From contig NW_004457323.1 of the NCBI RefSeq assembly GCF_000313135.1, positions 112,104 to 123,221 of the forward strand: a stretch of 11,118 nucleotides of DNA, written 5' to 3'. Source of the DNA: Acanthamoeba castellanii str. Neff (Eukaryota > Discosea > Longamoebia > Acanthamoebidae). Below the pieces are notes generated by a model. The model searched no databases and was not told the DNA's origin. It was given only the letters and a program-made list of their open reading frames with translations. Position numbers and translations under genes: made by a program. This document shows, piece after piece, positions 5,535 to 11,118 of this stretch. How positions within the stretch are numbered: the first letter of the stretch is position 1; the number at the start of each line of letters is the position of its first letter.

Positions 5535-8084
5535 TCATGTACACTCGCGCGCTCGATTCAGGCCGTGGATTGGAGCGTCCGCTCGCCGTCGGCGAGGTGG
5601 TCGAGGTGGTCGAGGTGGGCGGCGGCGGCCACCGGGGCTCTCGGGCAGGTGGAGGCTGCGGGTCCGGTAGTCTCGCAGCTGACGACGTGCGAGCTGAGGC
5701 GGCTGCTGCTGGTGGTGGCCGAGCTGCCGCTGGCGCAGGAGGTCGAGGAGCGGCGAGGCCACCCACTCGAGTGGTTCGGCGGCGGCGCTGGTGGCGTGGT
5801 CGAACCGTCGGCTGTTTCGACGGAAACGATTCCCGGCGGCCGCCACCACGGGCGTCGTCATGGCCTGCCACACGCGGCGCCGCGGGCTCAGCGACTCCGC
5901 TGACGACAGCGTCGACGACGCAGACCCGCCGGTCGGGTCGCTCACGTTGCGCGGCCGATGGGCGACGCCAGCGGTTGACGTAGGGCGAGGAGTCGCGTCG
6001 TAGGCCGGGCCAGGGCTCAGCGGCACGGCCGACATCGAGGCCGAAGACACTAGCCACGATGTGGTCGAAGTCGGGCTGGAGCTGGTGGCGGTGGTTGGAG
6101 AGGCGGGCGAACCGAGGCCGGCCATGTTGAGGACCGGAACCTTCATCACGTGCCCACTCGCGCTCGACAAGCTCAAGACCTCCCCGACGTCGGCTTCGTC
6201 ATTCATCTCGACGACTTTCTCCTTCGCTTCGTTCTTTTTGGCCGACGCGTTTTCTTCGACTTCGTTCTTCGGCGCGGGCTTCGTTGTCCTTCGCGTGGGA
6301 ATCGCGGCAGCCGAGGCCCGGACGCCCTTGTTGGCCATCGCCGCCACGTAGACCTGCCCGATGTCGGCCATGTTGTTGTTGTTGTTCGCCACGCCACCAT
6401 CGCCGCCGCCATCGCCATTGCCCTCGCCGCCGCCGGCCGTCTTTTCCTTGAGCCGCCGTAGGGAGTTCCACAGCTTCGTCTTCCGCTTCAGCTTCCCCCG
6501 CTTCCCCTCGTACGAATCCTTCTTCTTCCCGTCGTTTTCGTACTTCTTCTTCGTTTTCTTTTCGTTCTTCTTCGTTTTCTTTTCGTTCTTCTTCGTCGTA
6601 TTCGCTGTTGTTGACAGTCGTGTCGTTTCCTGAGACGCGGAGATGGGGTTCGTCGCAGGCGCCATCGCTTGCTTGGAGCGCTTCTTCCGCGCGGCGACCC
6701 GGTGCTGCTGCTCGTCGATCATCTCGCGGATGAGCTGCATGTCGCGCAGCCGGCTGCCGCCCGAAGAGAGCATCACCACCGGCAGGCTCTCCCTCGCCGT
6801 GGCCCACGACATCTCTGCCGTCGTCGTCGCCATCGCTGTCGGCGCCCTCGGTCGCTTGGCCAGCGTCAGCGCCCCATCCGACGCCGCCGGCGCAAATGCG
6901 CGGGGCGGCCGCGGCGGCGGAGCCCTATGTCGCCCCGTCGACAACGACTCGCCGTCGAGCTCGACCAGGCACGGCGTGGCCGGCATCGGCGCCGATGACG
7001 ACGATGCCACGTCGACCGACGTGGTCCGCCGGCTGCCGTCCGATGGGCGCTCGTACAGCCGAATGGCGGCTTCGCTGTTGTGCATGAGGGCCACCCCGGC
7101 TTCGCGCCACTCCGCCTCGGGGTTCTTCGGGGCGATGGCCTTCGCTGTCGGCGACGTCGGCAGTATCGGCACAGGAGAGCTGATGGCGGCCACCTCGTCG
7201 GCGGATGAGAAGGGGCTGTCGAGGGCCAGGTCCAGCACGACGGCGGCCGCCGCGGCCACGGGGTCCTCGGCCACGCTCAGCCGCAGCTCCTCGGTCTGGA
7301 CCTCCAGCGCCTCGACCCCGATCCGCTTCCTCCACACCAGTTCGTCATCGTCCTCCTCCTCCTCTTCGTCGACAGCACTCCCGCGGCGCTCCGTCAATGC
7401 GGCGGCGGAGTGCGCCGGCTCGGTCGGCTGTTCCGCGGTCGAGGCGGGCCGAACCACGGCCTGCTGGCGCTTGCGGCGGTTCCGCTTGGCCTTGTTCGTC
7501 GTCTTCTTCTTGGTCGTCGTCGGGCGTCGGGCGGGCTGCGGTGACGATGAGTCGGTGTCGCCCGAGGCCTGGCCGGCCGCAGGCTCGACGACGGCGGCGG
7601 GGCTGATGCGACGGCGATCGCGATCGCACGAGTGGAGCAGATTATCGTCCTTCACCCACAGCGGGTCCTCCCAGTCGCTCCACTCGCCCGAGTCGGTGCT
7701 GGACCACGTCGTCGACGACGATGACGATGACGATGACAGCGATGAGGTGGTCGACGACGCCAGCTCGTCTCGGAGCTGCTGCTCCTCCGCGTCCACCACT
7801 GCATCATCGCCGCCACAACCACCATCGCCAAAATCGTCGAACGAGGCAGAGCGGGAGGAGCACTCGGGCGACGAGAAGAAGCCGTCGCAATTGGTCGAGT
7901 CCGGGCGGCGGGCGTGGTTGTGGAGAAGGGCCAGCAGGTGCAGCGGTGCCAAGGCGGGCCGAGCCTTGTCCCTTGAAACCTGCGCAGCGGCAGCCCCGGC
8001 GCCTGCCGACTTGTCGAAGGCCTTCTTGCGCGTGTGGCGCCGCCTCCTCCCCTTGTCCCTCAGCCGTCTAACAGAGTCAGACAT
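5535..8084 (-). CDS. Low-complexity protein with EWSDWEDPLWVKDDNL motif (paralogue A)
   Basis: I do not recognise this 849-residue protein. The frame is open further upstream, but the first ATG is at 8084 (MSDSVRRLRDKG), preceded by a purine-rich leader. Order of parts: a basic N terminus; a Ser run (about 113-124); the Trp-rich motif EWSDWEDPLWVKDDNL (134-149); a Lys/Arg patch; an acidic run (about 240-252); a Lys-rich block with the KKNEKKT unit repeated (about 495-536); an Asn run; DIGQVY (about 574-579); Ser/Pro-rich sequence with SPRRR; RRNSRRF, which fits a basophilic kinase site; and an Arg/Pro-rich C terminus. No transmembrane segment or enzymatic domain is visible, and most of it should be disordered. 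The gene converges on WDR92 and lies downstream of a related gene on the same strand. The coding call rests on the long frame and on the motif shared with its neighbour. A spliced C terminus cannot be excluded. Confidence 0.75.
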   Translation of the reverse strand: MSDSVRRLRDKGRRRRHTRKKAFDKSAGAGAAAAQVSRDKARPALAPLHLLALLHNHARRPDSTNCDGFFSSPECSSRSASFDDFGDGGCGGDDAVVDAEEQQLRDELASSTTSSLSSSSSSSSTTWSSTDSGEWSDWEDPLWVKDDNLLHSCDRDRRRISPAAVVEPAAGQASGDTDSSSPQPARRPTTTKKKTTNKAKRNRRKRQQAVVRPASTAEQPTEPAHSAAALTERRGSAVDEEEEEDDDELVWRKRIGVEALEVQTEELRLSVAEDPVAAAAAVVLDLALDSPFSSADEVAAISSPVPILPTSPTAKAIAPKNPEAEWREAGVALMHNSEAAIRLYERPSDGSRRTTSVDVASSSSAPMPATPCLVELDGESLSTGRHRAPPPRPPRAFAPAASDGALTLAKRPRAPTAMATTTAEMSWATARESLPVVMLSSGGSRLRDMQLIREMIDEQQHRVAARKKRSKQAMAPATNPISASQETTRLSTTANTTKKNEKKTKKNEKKTKKKYENDGKKKDSYEGKRGKLKRKTKLWNSLRRLKEKTAGGGEGNGDGGGDGGVANNNNNMADIGQVYVAAMANKGVRASAAAIPTRRTTKPAPKNEVEENASAKKNEAKEKVVEMNDEADVGEVLSLSSASGHVMKVPVLNMAGLGSPASPTTATSSSPTSTTSWLVSSASMSAVPLSPGPAYDATPRPTSTAGVAHRPRNVSDPTGGSASSTLSSAESLSPRRRVWQAMTTPVVAAAGNRFRRNSRRFDHATSAAAEPLEWVASPLLDLLRQRQLGHHQQQPPQLARRQLRDYRTRSLHLPESPGGRRRPPRPPRPPRRRRADAPIHGLNRARECT
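6547..6595. repeat. 21-nt minisatellite coding for KKNEKKT
   Basis: Two full and one partial unit of period 21 nt (TTCTTCGTTTTCTTTTCGTT with one further C, on the + strand) encode the repeated heptad KKNEKKT in the Lys-rich block of the minus-strand protein. Confidence 0.9.
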
Positions 8085-8559
8085 ACGTGTCTTGGTATCT
8101 AATCTAAACCTCACCTCCTCTAACTTGTCTATTCTCTTCTTCTTTCTCTTGTCCTCTTCTCTCTATCAAGCTTCTTCTTTATTGTCACCTTCAGGGCTGG
8201 TGGCAGAAGGAGAGAAGTGTGCAATCTGTAACTCTCCTCAACGCCCGGTGGTACCACGACCCGAGGGGAAGGAAATGTCGTGTGTCCTGACCGCTCTAGG
8301 GGTCTGCTTGCCTTTCCCTAAGCTTCCGCTCTATCTCTACCGCGCGTGTGTCCTGTACCATCACATTGTGCAACCCAACTCTTCTGGCGAAATCTACGCG
8401 AAACCAATCCAGACCAGTATTGTCTTTTTCATGGTTGGCCGAAACTATTGACCAATCCGACCTCGATCTGAGGAGTGTATGCTTATATGATCGTGCAATG
8501 TAATGTAAGCTATGTTGCTCTCATTCATATATACGCTTTTTACAAGTATGAGTGCAACA
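8085..8559. other. Intergenic region between the two paralogues
   Basis: This 475-bp stretch carries the 3' end of the upstream minus-strand gene and the promoter and leader of the downstream one. Positions 8104-8180 are strongly pyrimidine-rich on the + strand, so the leader before the ATG at 8084 is AG-rich. On the minus strand an ATTGGTC (reverse CCAAT-like) lies near 8449. The + strand open frame that crosses it has no recognisable content. Confidence 0.5.
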
Positions 8560-11080
8560 CTAGGACTCCAGGGTTGGGGGCATGCCGGCCGAGCCGTTGA
8601 AGTACGTCTTCACCTCGCGGTCGCTGGAGAAGTAGCTCTTCACCTCGCGCCAGCTCTTCTTGATGCCGCCCACCACCTTCTCCTTCTTCTCCTTCTCCTT
8701 CTGCTGCGCCTGCTGGTCGCCCCCCGCCGAACCGCTCCGGCTGTCTCCGCTCGCCAGGCCGCCTATGTTGTCGTCGGCCCTCGTCTTGCGAAGACTGCCG
8801 CTCCTCTTGAAGAGCCCGGCGGCCTTGTTCAGCGACGAACTACGCCCTCTCCGCGTGGCAGAGGTCGATGATGTCGTGGCCGACGATGACGGCGATGGCG
8901 GGGGTGAAGATGTCGTGGTTGATGATGACGACGACAGAGGGGTCGAAGAACTGATCGAAGAGAAGGGGAGTGCCGACTTTGACGACCACGACGATGATGA
9001 AGAAGCCGAAGTCAGCGAGGGGTGCTCGGCAGAGATCGCATCGCGCCGCAGCTGCTGCTGGGCCTCGGCCGCTCCCGTATACGACCCCGTCGCGCGCCGG
9101 CCGCTCAACAGGCTCCGGAACGATCCGGTCTTCTTGCGCGGCGACAGCACCCCGCTCGCCGAGAATGCCGACGACGACGACGAGTCGGCCGCCAGCGCGA
9201 ACGACGACGTCGACACGCTCAGCCGGCCATATACTTGGCCCACGCGCTCGCGTTCGATGTTGCCGTTGAGTGCTGATGGCCGCTGCTGGTGGCCGTCTTC
9301 GCGCTTGATGACCCAGCTGTGCTTGGCCTTGGCCCGCGGGCTGGGTTGGGCCTCTTCGCTGGGCGGCACCGACTCGAATGTGCGCGACCGGACCCGTCGG
9401 GTGCGCGGCGAGGCCACCGCTGCGTCGGCATCGACCACGTTTCGTTCGTCATCGTTGACGTCCTCGCGGCTGCGGCAGCGGAAGATCATCCCCAGCTCGC
9501 GCGCGCTCTTGCGGCCGAAGCCCTCCCGCGCCGACTGCGGCATGCGTCGCTCGCGCTCGCTCCTGTGCCGCACCCTTCGCCTCCCTTCGCCGGCCGAGCT
9601 CGGCTTGCGCTCGCCGTCGACGTCGACATCGGCGTCGGAGTTGACAGTGTCGGAGTTGTCAGCGTCGGCGTCGGCGTCGGCGGAGCCCCGGAGGTCGAGG
9701 GACGGGATGAAGAGGCTCTGGTACTTCTCCCGGGCCTTGTCGCGCCGCTCCAGCATCACCCCGTCCACGCTGAACACCAGCCGGCTCGCCGCGCTCGGGG
9801 GCGCCACTTCGTCGTCGTTGACGTCCTTGATTCGCTTGATCTGCGCCTCGCCGCGGCCACAGCCCAACGTCCGCTCCGACTTGGTCCTCTTCTCCTTCTT
9901 TTCCTTCTTCTCTTTCCTCTTGTGGCTGCTCTTCTTCTTCTTCTTCTTCTTCTTCTCCTTATTCGGTTCGGGTGGCGCCTCCTGCTCGATGGCGGCCAGC
10001 GTTTCGGGGAAGTACTTCTTGAGGAGGTACTCGATGCCCTTCTCCTCCACCACGTCGTCGTCGTCGTCGCCTGCTTTCTGATCGTTGTCGTCGTCGTCGT
10101 CATCGGTTCCGCCTTCGTCGCTCGAAAGCTCGGCCTCCACCTCTTCCTCGACCGATCCGTCGTCTACGCCGTCGTCGCCGCCGTTGTCATCATCGTCGTC
10201 GTGGTGGACGCCCTTGGACTGGTATTGCCAGGCAACCGATTCCTGGTGGTTGTCCTGGTCCTCCTCCTCGTGAATGGTGTCGACGTCGGAGGCGAGGCTG
10301 CCGCCGCTGCTGCGTCCGTCGAGGCTCCAGGCGTCGTCGGCCTCGTCCTGGGCCACGAGCTCGGTCACCTTCCTGGGTACCCGCAGGTGCGACGCCGACA
10401 ACGAAGCGGCCGGCCACGACCGGGAAGAGATGGGCGTCGACGCAGACGAAGTGGAGGGCGTGGAGAGAGGCGAGCCGGCCCCGCTCTCCTGACCCTCGAA
10501 CGACAGCGATTTCGACAGCGAGATCGAACGGCTCGATTTGTCGCTCTTGGTCGTCGGTGTCGTCGGTGTGGTGGCGGAGGTGGGTGAGGCGGCAGGTACC
10601 ACCACCTGGGCGATGGAGAGGGCTGACAGCTTGCGGACGATGAGCTGGGCCGAGCCTGAGCCGCCGCCCATGGTCGAAGATCGGCGCAGGCCCGAGGAGC
10701 TCGGGCTTCGCACCTTGAGCGCCTTCACCTTGGTGGCGTCGCCTCGAGCAGCCGGTCGCCTGATCATTTCATCACCCACCAGCCAAGAATGTCAGGAATT
10801 TATGTGTAGCGCCACAAGAAGACAAAGATGAAAGATGAAAGATGAAAGATGAAAGATGAAGAGCTCAAGTAGAAAGAGAAGTGGGGTGGGTGTGGTACCG
10901 CAGGTTGTCGTCTTTGACCCACAGGGGGTCCTCCCATTCGCTCCACTCGGAAGCGAGGTCATCATCGTCGTCTTCGTCGCCCGAGGAGGAAGAGGCCTCC
11001 GAGTAGATGGAGAGCTCGAGCACCGAAGAGTCCTCGCGGCTCATCATGGGCCACCGCTTCGGCATACGTCCCTTCAACAT
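8560..11080 (-). CDS. Low-complexity protein with EWSEWEDPLWVKDDNL motif (paralogue B)
   Basis: I do not recognise this 793-residue protein. Two exons fit: 11080-10899 (ATG, MLKGRMPKRW) and 10759-8560 (TAG), with intron 10898-10760 (GTACCA...ATCAG). The junction splits an Arg codon, CG|G, and keeps the frame open. Order of parts: an acidic run (about 36-41); EWSEWEDPLWVKDDNL (45-60) at the very end of exon 1; Ser-rich sequence; a long Asp/Glu tract (about 246-300); a short ordered-looking island EYLLKKYFPETLAAIEQ (304-320); a Lys tract (about 327-353); an Asp/Ala repeat; RVGQVYG (566-572); a long Ser/Thr/Pro region with several Arg-x-x-Ser sites such as KRSGSLRKTR; and a C-terminal tandem REVKSYF/REVKTYF. 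No membrane segment or enzyme domain is seen. A single-exon reading starting inside exon 2 is possible but would lose the conserved motif. Confidence 0.75.
8598..8649 (-). repeat. Tandem 10-residue repeat at the C terminus of paralogue B
   Basis: Two copies 30 nt apart encode WREVKSYFSS and DREVKTYFNG. The core CTTCACCTCGCG is identical in both. It is the most ordered-looking part of the C-terminal tail. Confidence 0.85.
10824..10858. repeat. Heptanucleotide repeat (AAAGATG)5 in the paralogue B intron
   Basis: Five perfect copies of AAAGATG lie within intron 10760-10898. Read on the gene strand the unit is CATCTTT, which supplies pyrimidine-rich sequence 60-100 nt upstream of the acceptor. 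Confidence 0.95.
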
Positions 11081-11118
11081 CTTCTCCTTCTACTTCTTTG
11101 AAAGTGCTGTGGTGGCTG

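Noticed and set aside
5378..5903. Plus-strand continuation after the last WDR92 exon (AVDWSVRSPSARW...)
   Set aside because: WDR92 homologues end where the TGA at 5453-5455 lies, so the continuation is antisense to the end of paralogue A. Which strand is translated at 5560-5900 is decided only by frame length.
6643..8451. 602-codon open frame on the + strand opposite paralogue A
   Set aside because: It is antisense to the minus frame that carries the conserved motif. The synonymous-biased differences between the two motif copies fit the minus reading. GC-rich Ser/Arg/Asp coding leaves stop-free antisense frames.
8660..10587. Long + strand open frames opposite paralogue B (473 and 432 codons)
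   Set aside because: They are antisense shadows of low-complexity coding. The poly-Ser, poly-Phe or poly-Val runs are complements of Asp, Lys and Ser codons in the minus frame.

Overview
The window is eukaryotic nuclear DNA, most like a GC-rich amoebozoan such as Acanthamoeba. Two genes on the + strand are cut by many short introns of about 86-131 nt with clean GT...AG ends, introns carry CA/TG-type microsatellites, genes are tightly packed, and proteins are rich in Ser, Asp and Lys homopolymers. The organism is inferred from these traits only; no marker gene is present.

Layout, left to right. (1) 1-1736, +: 3' part of an AAAP/SLC36-type amino acid transporter, nine exons, truncated by the left edge. 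(2) 1737-2613: no convincing gene; a hairpin and a short direct repeat. (3) 2614-3295, +: C-lobe of a protein kinase domain in three exons, with no visible N-lobe or HRD loop and DFE in place of DFG, followed by a decayed second copy of its last segment near 3375. (4) 3796-5455, +: a complete six-exon gene for a WDR92/DNAAF10-like WD-repeat protein (366 aa). (5) 5535-8084, -: an 849-aa low-complexity protein. (6) 8560-11080, -: a two-exon gene for a 793-aa low-complexity protein, head-to-tail with (5). The two + strand house-keeping-type genes are unrelated to each other.

The most unusual item is the pair (5)/(6). Both encode long, mostly disordered Ser/Arg/Asp/Lys-rich proteins, and both carry a nearly identical tryptophan-rich motif near the N terminus, EWS[DE]WEDPLWVKDDNL. 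At DNA level the motif differs at 5 of 45 positions, four of them synonymous, which points to selection on the peptide. In the upstream gene the motif lies in a separate first exon that joins the large exon exactly in frame. I do not recognise the family. Other points of interest are a perfect 16-bp hairpin inside the WDR92 coding exon, reverse-complementary repeat tracts in two WDR92 introns flanking exons 4-5, and the presence of a motile-cilium assembly factor in what may be a non-ciliated amoeba.
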